A stretch of 64,000 nucleotides of DNA, taken from Parus major. Lineage: Eukaryota > Chordata > Aves > Passeriformes > Paridae. The notes below the pieces were generated by a model. It saw only the letters and a list, made by a program, of their open reading frames with translations, was not told where the DNA came from and searched no databases. Of the stretch, positions 14,270 through 25,920 are shown one piece after another (the stretch's first letter is position 1; every line of letters begins with the position of its first letter). The stretch is taken from assembly GCF_001522545.3 (NCBI RefSeq), contig NC_031774.1:47237507-47301506 (forward strand). The letters run 5' to 3'. Made by a program: the position numbers and the translations under genes.

Positions 14270-14350
14270 CAAGATTCAGGAGGTTCCTGGCCTTAAGATT
14301 GGATGTCTTTAAAAACTGGCTTAGTTTCATCTGATTTCTATTACCAGTTA
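14270..14350 (+). mobile_element. Possible ancient CR1 remnant
   Basis: The block 'agattggatgtctttaaa' followed by 'aactggcttag' resembles the internal 3' region of old amniote CR1 elements, where a 'ggatgtctttctaaaaga' type block occurs. The usual 3' end does not follow, so the match is short and could be chance. Confidence 0.25.
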
Positions 14351-16907
14351 TTTTAAATGATTGCCATGAAATGAGGTGCCACATGGATACCAGAAGATGC
14401 TTTAGTAAAATTACATACCTAATAATCCACATGTTTTACTAAGCTTGCTGAAAGTTTGAAAGTAGATACGAAAATGAGTCCATATTTTTCCTTTCAAAGT
14501 TTCCAGGACCTTTCTTCTTCTAAGTGAGCAGATATTGCCACTAAAATATTTCTGCTGTAATATTTGACAAAAAAGAGGACAGATATTAAAAAAAAAAGGA
14601 ATTTGCTTAAAACCACAAGTGGTAAAGGCCAGTCACAGTTCACCAGGCAATGACTTCTAGTTATCAGCATGTTGAAGGAAACATTCACATGATGGCCTTG
14701 CTCTAAATTAAAATAACCAGATCTGTGAAATGCAATTTGCATTCTGTTAAGCACACTGTTCTTGTCTGGAGCTTTCTAGGCTGGCTTAATTGCCTGGCTG
14801 AGGAATTCAGTGTGATGTTTCCCAGACCCTTGCTAAGGGACCTTCTACCCCATAAGCACTTCTATGGCTGAATTGCAAAAATTGAGCCGAGACACTTCTA
14901 AGTCAAGCACTTACATACCTGCTCTGGCATTGCCAATACAAGTTAGACTTAAATTTTTGTTTATGCTCCACCTTTTGTCTAAGATTAGATAAAAGATTTG
15001 TATGTAAGAACTTACATGGAAAAGAAAATCTTACATCAATGATTACAGATTTTAAACCTTAAAAAGAAAAAAAAAAAAGAGTTAAAATAACTGCATTTTT
15101 CATCTTTAAAGCACCTCATAGTGCCAACATTTTTAGCTGCTGAAAAAGCAAGTATAGAAGACATATAAATAATATCATTGTTGTTTGACACATAATGTAG
15201 AAGAGGGACCTGAAATCAATTTCAGCCACTAGGTTACCTTCATACCATGACTAGAATTCAGAAGTTTCCATGGCCTTACTTGTTGTTTAGTTTAGTCGCC
15301 TCGGTTTTGGTGCTTGTCTGCAGCACAGCTAATTAGAACAGAAGGATATCATAATAGACATAAACTGTGATACATTTTCTTTCTAGACCAAGCAATGAAT
15401 CCTACGTGTCACAACCAACAAGAGAAGAAACAATGGTGGGTTAAGCACCAGCTTATTATGTTGATGGTTAGGAGCAATTCCTCATACAACCTCTTAATTT
15501 CATTGATACCTGATAAAACAAAATTGATCCAGACAACAAACTTCATTAAACAGAAGTAATAGGAATAAAAAGGACGGAAGTGAGATGCAAAATAGGCTTA
15601 AGTCTGGTAAAAGATGTACCTACCTCATGAAAACAAACCAATAACATTATTTACAAATTGCAAGATTAATATTAGAAAAGTATGTGAAAACTTCAGAGGA
15701 ACTTGGCAATTAAATCACCCACATGCAAAGGAAATTCAAACAGAATTTTTGTCATTTACCAAGTGCGTTACGCAAATTGCTAAGCACAGCATAGGCATAA
15801 TAAAACGACAACTCTTCAATTGATCTGCCTGCAGGCTACTGCAAACCGGTCAGTCCCACCCTTTTCTCCAGGTCCTCTTGCAGTCCTGGCCCACACTTTG
15901 TCTCTGCCCTGGCAATTATTGTATTTCAATGCACATCAGATCATATCGCTAACCTAATTTAAATCACTTCTTAATTTTCAGTCAAATTTCATCTGGATGA
16001 GCTTTCAGCTTTTCCCACGGCCTGCTGAGAGCTGGGATGGGTGCAAAGGAAGAGGCAGGAGCTCATGGCGAGGGCAAAGCTGGATGTTGTTGGCAGCATG
16101 GCCTTGCATCAGCCCAAGCTCTTTATGAAACTCTGAGCGTGTGAAAGCAAAGTGCTTACCATAAAAGGCCAGACAGATGTGAAGTCAAGAAGATCAATTT
16201 AAAATCAGTTTTAATTGTTCTTAATGACTTCTGAGTAAATGTATTTTATGCCACTGACATACTGATGAGTGTTTACTTATTACAATCTTACCATAGTTTT
16301 GAAACTTAGTAAAGTGTTCAAACATTTGGTTGCTTTGCACAAGAGCAGGGTCCTTGAAGTCCTGGTGATGTCCTTATAGAGCCACCTCCCCACCCACCCT
16401 GCCCTGCTTTCCATTTCTTCACACATCCTTGCAAAATCATTAATAAAGTACCACATATTTACAGTGAAGCAGGAATTAGTTCCTAATGAGACATTCACAA
16501 TAATAAGCAGCCACCTTCTGCTGAAATAGGCTTTCTTACTGGAGACAAAGCTATTGAAATTTGGAATAGCTGGTTTTGAGAATATTGTATTTTTATAAGT
16601 TTCATAAGTTATTTAATACATATTAGTTAAAAATCATGTAAAACTTGAACAACTAATAGAAGATAACATAATTTTATGTATGTCAACAGTAAAGAAATAA
16701 CATAAAAGAGCACAGGCACTCTTTCAAAGGGAAGTTTTTGATAAAAAGTTAGATAAAAAGCCCTGAAAACTAAGATTAACTTCATGTACAACTCTGAACA
16801 AAAAGGGAAGTAAATCCAAAAGATAACCAGATATGAAGAAAAAAAAATATGCTCAGTGGAAGACCTGCCAACAGCAAACAATATCTGAGTCATTAGCAAC
16901 AAATCAT

Positions 16908-16975
16908 CCACTGCAGCTTTCATCACTGAGATCCAGGTAGATGACATTGCAAGCCTTGTACTAACCAATGATTCT
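16908..16975 (-). mobile_element. Possible CR1/LINE reverse-transcriptase relic
   Basis: Read on the minus strand, the DNA 'gtcatctacctggatctc' translates to VIYLDLS, preceded by ACN. This fits the conserved '(D)VIYLDFSKAFDTV'-type motif of CR1-clade reverse transcriptases for about ten residues, after which the frame is lost (stops lie a few codons away on both sides). It is at most a short broken piece. The long minus frame over 16627-17085 is in a different phase and is not explained by it. Confidence 0.3.
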
Positions 16976-17361
16976 CCACCCCACACAAGCAGGACAAGCC
17001 ATCTCCCAGCACTATCTATCTTCTCCACAAACATCACATTTGCAAAGATAGGTCCCTTATGTAAGACTAATTCCACTGGATTCATTTACTGAGCAATAAA
17101 ACCAGATTGAATACAAAGTCACATAACATAAATAATTTAAAGATGAGTCCAGTGGTACTTCAATATGAATACTCAGGAAAGATCTGTCACTCTGGGCCAG
17201 CTCAACACACATTGTCAAACATGGATGTCTAAACTGAAAGTTCTTTTCTCTCCCTCTGATGTCCAGAAGCCACTACTACTCCTGTTCCCGAGGCCTAACA
17301 CATCTTTTGTCAATGCTGCATTTCAAGCACAGTTTTTATACACCTTTAAAACGTTAAGATC

Positions 17362-17425
17362 CTAGAAACTGAACCACAGAAATGTTGGATGACAAGGGAC
17401 CACAAAAGATCTATTTTAACTCCTA
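17362..17425 (-). mobile_element. Degenerate CR1 3' end, reverse orientation
   Basis: The plus strand reads 'gaaccacagaaatgttgg', then 'atgacaagggaccac', then 'aaagatctattttaactc', which parallels the reverse complement of a CR1 3' terminus. It stops about 45 bases before the start of an oppositely oriented CR1 fragment. The match is short and worn. Confidence 0.45.
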
Positions 17426-17469
17426 GCTATGAAAAAGAAGTATATCAATGTATGAATGTGCCAATGTGT

Positions 17470-17796
17470 GTAGGTATCTGAAGGGAAGGTGGCAAGAGGA
17501 TGGATCTTGCTCCCTGGTGCCAAGCAGTAGAAAAGAGGCAATGGGCAGAAACTGATACACAGAATCTGCCACCTGAACATGGGGAAGAATGTCTTTTCTG
17601 TGCAGGTGACCACACACTTGAATGGATTGCCAAGGGAATTTGTGGCATCTCCTGCACTGGAGATTTGCCAGAACCATCTGGACACAATCCAGTGCCATGA
17701 GCTCTGGGATTATCCTGCTTGGCAAGGGATGTTGGACCAGATAACGCACTGTGGTGCCTTTCAACCACCCATTCTGTGATTCTGTGATTCTGTGAG
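17470..17796 (+). mobile_element. CR1 LINE fragment, plus strand, with octamer tail
   Basis: This is a 5'-truncated CR1 in sense orientation. Recognisable blocks in order are the 'tggcaagaggatggatct' region, 'gtgcaggtgaccacacac', 'tgaatggattgccaaggg', 'tctcctgcactggagatt', 'atctggacacaatccagt' and 'gttggaccagataacgca'. It then ends with three near-perfect copies of the 8-bp CR1 terminal repeat 'attctgtg' (17770-17795). The intact octamer tail makes the 3' boundary certain. No coding capacity remains. Confidence 0.93.
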
Positions 17797-18329
17797 TAAA
17801 CTCAGACTGTCCCTGACACTCATGTCTTCTTAAAAATTCTAATCATGGAGATTCTACAACCAACCAAACCTCACCTGTCCAACTGCTAAAGTATCCTACA
17901 AAAAAACTTTTATGGAATTTAATACACTTTTATTTATGTCAGTTGATTATCTTTGGCCTTATCTCAGCCAACAGGGGTAATATTTTACTGTTGACTTTCT
18001 TGTCAAAAAGAAATTTATAAACTATTGCACCTTTCATAATTGTTCTCTTTCTGAGACTAGTATAGGGTAAAATTTTAGATTATATCTTTCATCTTTTTTA
18101 TTTTCCTCTCTGGGCAACTCAAAATTTTCCTACCCATTTTCAAAGAATAATGTTCCACACTGGACAGTAATCCAGATGAGATCTCATGATTGACAAATTA
18201 ATAAAATAACTATTACTTATTCCTACATACACATTTCTGCTAAATTTATTCCAGAGATAGTTTTGATGGTTTTGCAAAGACATTACACACATGATTTAAA
18301 AATAAGATATGAACCAATAATCCCAAGGT

Positions 18330-18373
18330 TCCTTTCAGATTTCCCTTCTGTGGCCTTTCCTTTCAGATTTCCC
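18330..18373. repeat. 16-bp direct repeat, 28-bp period
   Basis: 'tcctttcagatttccc' occurs exactly at 18330-18345 and again at 18358-18373. It is a small recent local duplication. Confidence 0.9.
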
Positions 18374-18778
18374 ATTATATCTCTGTGTTGGATTTTCAGT
18401 GTCCTAAATTCATGACTTCACACTGTTCTCACTCAGTTTCAGCATATCCCTTTCAAATTGTTTCTTTATATGATGAGAATTATTTGCCACTAGAATATTG
18501 GTTTCTCCTAGTTTCTTGACTGTGTGTCAGTTTCATTATAGTGAAATTCAAACTCATAAACTCTTGATATTTTTTTTGCTGTTCTTGAGAGAGACTTCAT
18601 TAATAGCTGGAACTAAGGAATCAACACTTGTCAAGTAAGAAACACTCAAGAACCTAATTCAAATAAAGATTTATGGACTCTGACATTTTGTAAAACTCAT
18701 TTCAAGGAAGGAAACACACTACAGACAAAACAGAGAGTGCAGGACACATCCTTAAATAAAAGTTTAATGGACAGAAAG

Positions 18779-18812
18779 ATAGAATCCACATAGCACATAT
18801 AGAATCCACATA
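18779..18812. repeat. 14-bp direct repeat, 20-bp period
   Basis: 'atagaatccacata' occurs at 18779-18792 and again at 18799-18812. It is probably a replication-slippage duplication. Confidence 0.9.
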
Positions 18813-21800
18813 ACAAAGGTCTGCTGATTTGATGAATAATCATTATTATTATTTTGTATTAGCTACACCTCCTCATCACACACAAAGGTGCCTGCCAGGT
18901 GAAAAGAAAAGATTATGTCCAAGTGCTAATGAGAGAGGACTGAAACAGACACAATCTAATACCATTAATTCCTCAAAATGCGTAATTTAATAAATACATA
19001 TGTAAATATGTAAGCAAGCCAAGGAAAATGTCCCACCAGACTCCAATGAAGCTGTTAAGCACTCTGCCCATGGCACTCACAAGAAGGTCTGTATCTAATG
19101 TACTGCAATTGTTTATGCAGTTGAATGTAGTAGTGTGCAGAAGTCACTATCAATCCAGCATATCTCTTTCCTCACTTATTATACCAAAGTAAAAATATCT
19201 AGTGGTAATCAGGTCTTGAAACAGCCAACAAGCCTGTCAGAAAAGACTTTCCTTTTTCCTTCAAAAGTACAAGAGCCAAAAACACACTGAAGAAAACATT
19301 CCTTGTTGTGATCATCCAAACCTCCAAGCCTTTAATTCATGAGAAAGCTTTTAGGAATGGTAGCTCTTGTCTGTACTCAGAATCTCTTATGTGAGAGTGT
19401 ATCTCACACAGAGCACAACCTGAATGTAAGGCCAGGAGCTGTAAATTAAATTTTAGTGAAAACATAGTTTTATTTCTTTCTATAAAAGCACACAGGATTC
19501 AGTACCTGTAATTCAAATAAAATACTGCTTTGACACCCAAGAAAGACTAGCAGTCTTTCTTTAGCAGACCAGGTGGCCCTCTAGAATGAGTGGACTCCTC
19601 CAGTCTGAAGACATCTAATGATAAATATCAATGAAGAGCCATTTCTTCCAGGACCAGGAGCTCTTTGTCTCTACAGATCTCTGTATGAAACTATAGGTTT
19701 ATTTAGAAGCTCCAGCTGGACAAAATGCCACAGGACATCCTATGAACAGCACAATCTGCCATAAAAACAACTGATCCGCCCTCCCTTCACTTCACTGGCC
19801 ACATTAGCTTGCTCCACAAAAGTTCAAAGTTTTTATCTTTTACCTTGAAAATACTCAACTTTCTGACAACATGCAATAGAAGTTATTTCAGTTTTAATAA
19901 GCACTTTTAATATATACTGAAATAAAAATATAGATTCTTATATTTGAATTTTTTATACTTACATGTTTATAAACTTAAAGGGAAATAAGCTTTGACTCAC
20001 TGCAGTTCAACTACATTGCACACAAGAAGTAACAAAGATGTTATTTTGCACAAGAAATGGAACAAAGTAGAGAATTTTTATAGAAAAGTACAGCAAGAAT
20101 ACATCCTAGATAGGCTGAATATTTGACTCAAAGGATTCTGCAGAACAGAGAGGTGAAAAGGAAAAGGACAGAGACACAGGCCTGAAAATTTAAAAGAGGA
20201 GGGCAAAGAATATGAGTAATAAACTTGGTCCTGGACAACCTATGAAAGGAACTAGAGAAGATTGCTTTATCTTCAAAAGGAGACAAACAAGCAAAAACTT
20301 AATAAAGTATCAGATATCTAAGATCTTTGTGTCATGTTTTGTAACAAAAGTATCTAAGTAACATAAACAAATGTTTTAAAAAATATTGAAACCAATATTA
20401 AAAATGTATTTTTAATGGGACATTGAAATTCAGTAAAAAGAAATATCTGTGTATAGGATGACTGGTAGGGGAACTTTTACTTGCAAAAAGATAATAAGGT
20501 TGAGAAGTTAGATCAAAAAGCAACTATGTGTTTATGTTGGTAGCAGCAGTTCCATAACACAACAATAAAAAATGTGTGAGGATTGTATCAGACAATGTGT
20601 ATCAGGCCTTAATCTTTAAAGTACTAACAGATAAAATAAAATCTATGGATGGGGAAGACAGTGCCATGTCTTCTCTTGTTCTCTGGAACATCTGGAGCTC
20701 ACTGCTCTCAGATGCATCCCCTGGTCTTAAAATCAGAGTTGGTATGGCAACTCCTAATATCATGAATAGACAAATTCATGACAATGTAACACCGAGTTAC
20801 AATCAAATTTAATTGAGCTTTACAGAAAAAGAACACCTCTAGAAGATTTACTTGTGAAGAGTAGCTGCATTTCCCTCTGACCATGCTCAGAGAGATCCTC
20901 CTACATATTTCTTTCCAATATTGTAACTCTTGAAAGGCTCCCTTCCATCCTCCAGGTAATATTCTGATATTGTAGTCAATTATCCAAACAGTTAAGTGAG
21001 GATCAAAACATTGAGCTGCCCAATTCATTACAGGTTCTGTCTACGTAATTCAAAAGCTACTTGCCCCAAAGGACTTTGTTCATTTTGAGGATAGTTTTGA
21101 TGGGAAAAAGCTATTGGAAAAGGGCAGGAGGAATTTACTGACATTAAAACTGATTCAATTAATAAAATATATTATTTTTATTAAAACATAATTATAAGGT
21201 TTTTTCTACCAAAAAAGTGATCTTGAAAATTGAGGGTATGGTTTACAATTCATTCTTATCCATATGAAGCTCATTTCCAAATTCACTTTGATACTATGTC
21301 TGAACTAGAAAGAGCAGAGGTTAAATAGAAATGAAACAGGAAATGGAACAACAAATAAAAGCTCTGAAACAAAGCCCTATGTTTTCTGTAATCTGGTCAC
21401 TAATGGCTTTATGCAGCAGGAACACCACACATGGCAGGGGGGGGTATGGAAGGCAGCAGACTCTTGTGTATCCAAATTCTGCCAACCTACTCAGCAGAAA
21501 CCTGGCTGGTGTCCAAAGGTCTAACTAGGAAACACAAAAATGCCGTTCTAAAAAACCAACCCTTTCAAGCTCCCTGATCCACATTGCTGAGTTTTTCTTT
21601 TGGACATCTTTTTTTCTTTTCTTTTCTTTGCAGAAACAGCTGCAGAAACATTCTTTTTTAATAATTCAGAAGTTTACCCCAAAAATGGATTAGAAATGAC
21701 ATATCTGCTTAATCTTGGACCAGAAAGCTTAGGGCAGATTCTTTATAGACATTTCTGGCTACAGCTCATGCCCCCACAAACACACAATGCTCATGCACGG

Positions 21801-23991
21801 TCTCTTGGCTGCCTTTACGTGTAACCATCTGTTCAGCAGAGTCGCCCATTCACAAGCAGTTCCAGCCTGTTTCACAATCGTCCTGAACCCCAGCAAATGC
21901 TGGCTGAGACACACAACTGTGCTGTTGCCACTCGCAGGAAATATCTTTGGCCTGACTGTAATGTCAATCACCCTGATCTCACATATTTCTGTAGATTTTA
22001 TCACGCGTAACAGAACTTAGAGCCAAAATGAGCAATGAGTGGATAATGTGAAATCTGCTTTGTAGGCACTTCTAGCTCTGATGTTTTGTAGGAGAAGGTG
22101 CTCAGTAATTTAAGGAAATTAGGCAAAGAAGTGGGCCCAAGAGTCGCTGACTGATGGGCAATGATACTCATCTAATCCCACCTTCAGCAACATTAGATTT
22201 TAAGCTTAAGTAATTAAATCTCACATGGCTATAAGCAACACGAGAACAAACCATGAGCTGTGTGATTGTTGACATGGGACCCTAAAATAGAAGTTGCAGG
22301 GATATCTTTTTAATGGAGGTGTAACTAACTAAAAGACTCAAGTGAGACCCATAATTATATTTTAGTAAAATTGACAGCGAGTCTGTGAATGAGACTAGTG
22401 TTTCCTGTTCTTTCAAAGACAGGAAAATTTTGCACCACCTTTGATAATGATGCTAAAAACCTCTTCACAATTAACATTTACATCTTCACTGAAGTTTCTC
22501 CTTTAAGTGGTTTCTTAAACAAGGGAAGACAGATGTTTGAGAAACATAAAACAAATCCTTCCATAGAATAAAAAGTGAAAGACTTTTTATCATTTCTCTG
22601 GGACAGATCATTCTTCCCTATTTTTGGTAAGGCAAAACTTGCTGTGTAAGGTAATACTTTAACTAGACCAAGTGGTATAGCTGGAAGAAATGGATATGCT
22701 TTCAGTAAGTACAATTATGTTAAGTACTTCCATGATCTGCCTGCAGCACATGGCAGTACCTCTGATTTTGGAGGTTCACTATTGCCAGGGCTTACCCAAA
22801 TTTGGAGAAGTATTTGGGAATATGTCTGAAAACTCAGTGCACATTATGCATAAAAGTCCTACAATCTGGAAAAGAAAACAGTGAAGCAGGTGTTCAAGGC
22901 AGTCATTACTCTCAGATAAGTGATTCTGACAGCGGCCAGAGACCCGAGGTGCTCCACCTGTTTGTTTTCCTACAGCAGTAAATCCTGTGTTTCCTGTAAA
23001 TCCTACCAGTCTTCGCAGTAGACAATGGCAGAATCTTTCTGTGGGATGTCTCATCCATGGCTTTGTCCTAGCCACTCTCTAGGACAGCCTGCCTGCTCAA
23101 CAGTGCTTCTGTAATGTCTTTGCAAGATCAGGTGGGAACCACAGAAAACAAACTGGAGATTCTCTTCCCACTTGTCCCTAAGCCTGACTTCAGTGCTCTC
23201 CTATCAGTGAAAAGTGTGAGGGAACAGTGAATTTGGCCTCAATCCCAGCCTTCAGACCACTCTTAAAAGCAGGTGAAGATATTGCTACTACATTTTTCTG
23301 GATTAGGGCCAAGTCATTCAGTACTTTGCAGGAATATCCAGACCCTGAATCAATTTAGAAAATTTCCTTGAACTTAAAAAAACAGACTTCTTAATGCATC
23401 CTGAAATATGGACCATTCTTTAGGTTATTTGGTGACATGGAAGTCAATACTGTCATGTCTGATGTCAGAACAGTCTTAAGTCTTGCCAGCTAAACAGTAG
23501 ACTCAGCTGCCAAAACTCATATTATCTTTATTCTTGAGCAGAACTTCACTTCTTTCAGTTGAGCATACTAATAAGCATCCACTCCAATTCATTAGAAAAA
23601 CGTAAAGTTCCTAATTGCACACATCAGTTTGACGTTAATTTTTATTGGAGTTTTTCCTCTTCTTTAATATAGTCAGTCTATTCATCTGAAAGAACTGCAT
23701 ATTTTGGAGTTTGTCATCTGACTTCTTGTAAACTTCTCATTTGGCACTAAGTGCAATGACCATGTTGATTAGAGCAACCGTATGACATGGGGCTGGAATT
23801 GCTGTCAACTCATTACAAAAATATATAAGGCCTCACTTTTAATTACTCACTTAGTAACAGATTAGTTCTTATTGCCTGCCAACAGCATGACCTCTCTCTC
23901 TTTCAAGGTCAACATAAATCAAAAGAAATCTGATGAGCTTGAACTTGTTGTTTATTCACTTCTAACCCTTTCATAAGAAAATCTGTTTAAC

Positions 23992-24008
23992 AAAAAAAAA
24001 AAAAAAAA
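23992..24008. repeat. Poly(A) run, 17 bases
   Basis: Uninterrupted run of 17 A; no retroposed body is recognised upstream. Confidence 0.95.
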
Positions 24009-24771
24009 GCAAGTCTCCATTCAATAAAGAGACCATTATTAGGGCTAAAGAGCCAAATTTCCTGTTGTGTTTTTTTTTCTGAATAGCCTCAAGTAATATT
24101 CCAGGAAAAGGGCTTTGGTACTGTTTTCTTTGTGGAATAAAAAGAAAATCAGCATTAGAAACATGAGATTGCTTACAGGTTTCAAATACCAGTATGAATA
24201 AGGGTTTCCTGGTTCCATGTTTTAAGGATTAACTGTATTAAGCACTACAAAATGACATTTGTCATGTATACTTTAGCTGTCTTGATCTGACAAACCTCTG
24301 CAAGCCTTATAAATACAGGTTGTATGCGACTTTTCTGAGATTGCTGTTGAATAATGCAAAAATATACAGAATGCATCATTCAATCTTCAAGGAAAAGACT
24401 CAATAAATAAGAATTCTTGAATACAATTCAGTAGTACAGCTTGAGGATTAATTATGACTTAGGGATAGGAAAGACTTGGCTGCACCTGCTTGTGTCAACA
24501 AAAATCCCTTCAAGACTTTGTTATCACTTTGATGTTTACCACCTAGATTTTTCATTAATTGTAAAATTATCTTTGTGGGCCTTCTGGCCATGAAGAATGT
24601 GCTTTACTGGCCCTGTATTACAGACTGGTTTTACAAAGAGCTGTGTATTTATCCCGGTGCCCAGTCAGTTCAGATCGAGAGCAGGTGCCCAAAGGCTTGG
24701 ACCTCATGATGTTTTTTGTTTTGTCATAAATATTTTGAGTAGGTCTGTCTTTTTGTTTTGTTGTCTTGTTG

Positions 24772-24783
24772 TTTTTTTTTTTT
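24772..24783. repeat. Poly(T) run in a T/G-rich tract
   Basis: A run of 12 T ends a T/G-rich tract (24747-24783) with repeated 'ttgtt' units. Simple sequence only. Confidence 0.85.
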
Positions 24784-25892
24784 AAACATAAATGCTTTTT
24801 TTGGCCTATTCTATAGAATAATACATTCTAACTTCTGCTAAAATTGTGCCTCACACTGATCAAACTTATTTCCAGCCCTTTAAAAGGAAAAATCCACATT
24901 AACAGAAGTACAGGCATGCCCCTTATGTGTCCAAGTCTGGAAATATATTTGATTAACGTTGATTAAATCAGTCCTTATTCACAGGACCCAGTGTGCTAGG
25001 CCAGGTTGTGGATGCCCATGACGCTAGAAGGAGAAACCAGATCGGTTTCCCAAGTCTTGGTATCCTCATCCACAGGAGTGTGAAGGATTTGAAATCTGCC
25101 ACTGTCCTTTAAAGAACATTTACAAGGTAAGTGGCATTGGATGATACAGCTTAAATGTTAGACTTTATGAAATAAAAGCTATGTAATTAACCAGTAAAGA
25201 ATAGAGATGATACACAAAATGCATTAAGGGACACATTCACATTTATCTTCTCAGATATGCTGACAATTACTAAGGGACAATACTTTACAAACACAGACAT
25301 CTTCAACTCTAATGTTCAGATGTCAGACTATTAGTGAAGCACCTGACTAATTTATTCATGCCTGTATTTCTTCATGTGATTTGCAGGTTAATTTTAGCAG
25401 GGACATTTTAATGACAAATATATAGACAAAGAAGAATACACTATTAATATATGCAATAAAACCATCAAATGTATAGGCATGACTTATTGCAGTGCAATAT
25501 GTATGGCCTTTTTTTGGCCAGATGATACACCAGATGTTTCCTTTCCTTTAGATTTGAGAAGTTCACATGCAGCAGAATCAGCTCCTGAGGGTAAGGGTGG
25601 GGCTTAAGTATTTAAAGTTAAGTGCATGAATATTGACAAATAAGGAAATATTTCAGTCATAAAAATAATCTTCAGCTTTAGTCTTATTTTGTCCTGTTTA
25701 CCTCCTTAGAAAAGTGTACAAACCATAGAGGCAGACTGTAGATAGTCTTGATTAAGGTTTTTTTCCTTTTACTGCTCTCTCTTCAGTTTTTTTACTTTAA
25801 AATAAAGGTAAATCACATCTGAAGTAGCTATGAAATGTATAACAGGTAGGAATATATTGCTTTTATATAGTCATTCCTTTTGCAAAAAAATA

Positions 25893-25920
25893 GGGGTGGG
25901 GGGTTGGGGGGGTGGGGTGG
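25893..25920 (+). other. G-quadruplex-forming tract
   Basis: The plus strand holds G4-T-G6-TT-G7-T-G4-T-G2: four G runs of at least four with loops of one or two T. This easily satisfies the usual intramolecular G-quadruplex pattern and predicts a very stable structure. It is isolated in AT-rich DNA with no gene or promoter recognised nearby. Confidence 0.85.

Larger units (their letters stand above)
17797..25892. other. Non-coding stretch
   Basis: No gene is supported. Short direct repeats occur at 18330-18373 and 18779-18812, with a 17-base A run at 23992-24008 and a 12-base T run at 24772-24783. The interval 21740-22020 is unusually rich in CpG for this window. 21601-21824 combines a good splice-acceptor-like tract with an open frame (see findings). 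Confidence 0.5.

Noticed and set aside
16627..17085. 152-codon minus-strand frame whose start contains 'KGPIFANV', recalling the Walker B region of MoxR-type AAA+ ATPases.
   Set aside because: The similarity ends after a dozen residues, the Walker A and sensor motifs are absent, and the rest is hydrophobic AT-driven translation. Such a protein is not expected in this genomic setting.
22779..23075. Minus-strand frame starting MARTK, like histone H3.
   Set aside because: Only the first five residues agree; nothing of the histone tail or fold follows.
24990..25074. 'ccaggttgtggatgccca' looked like an internal CR1 block.
   Set aside because: Neighbouring CR1 blocks are missing on both sides.
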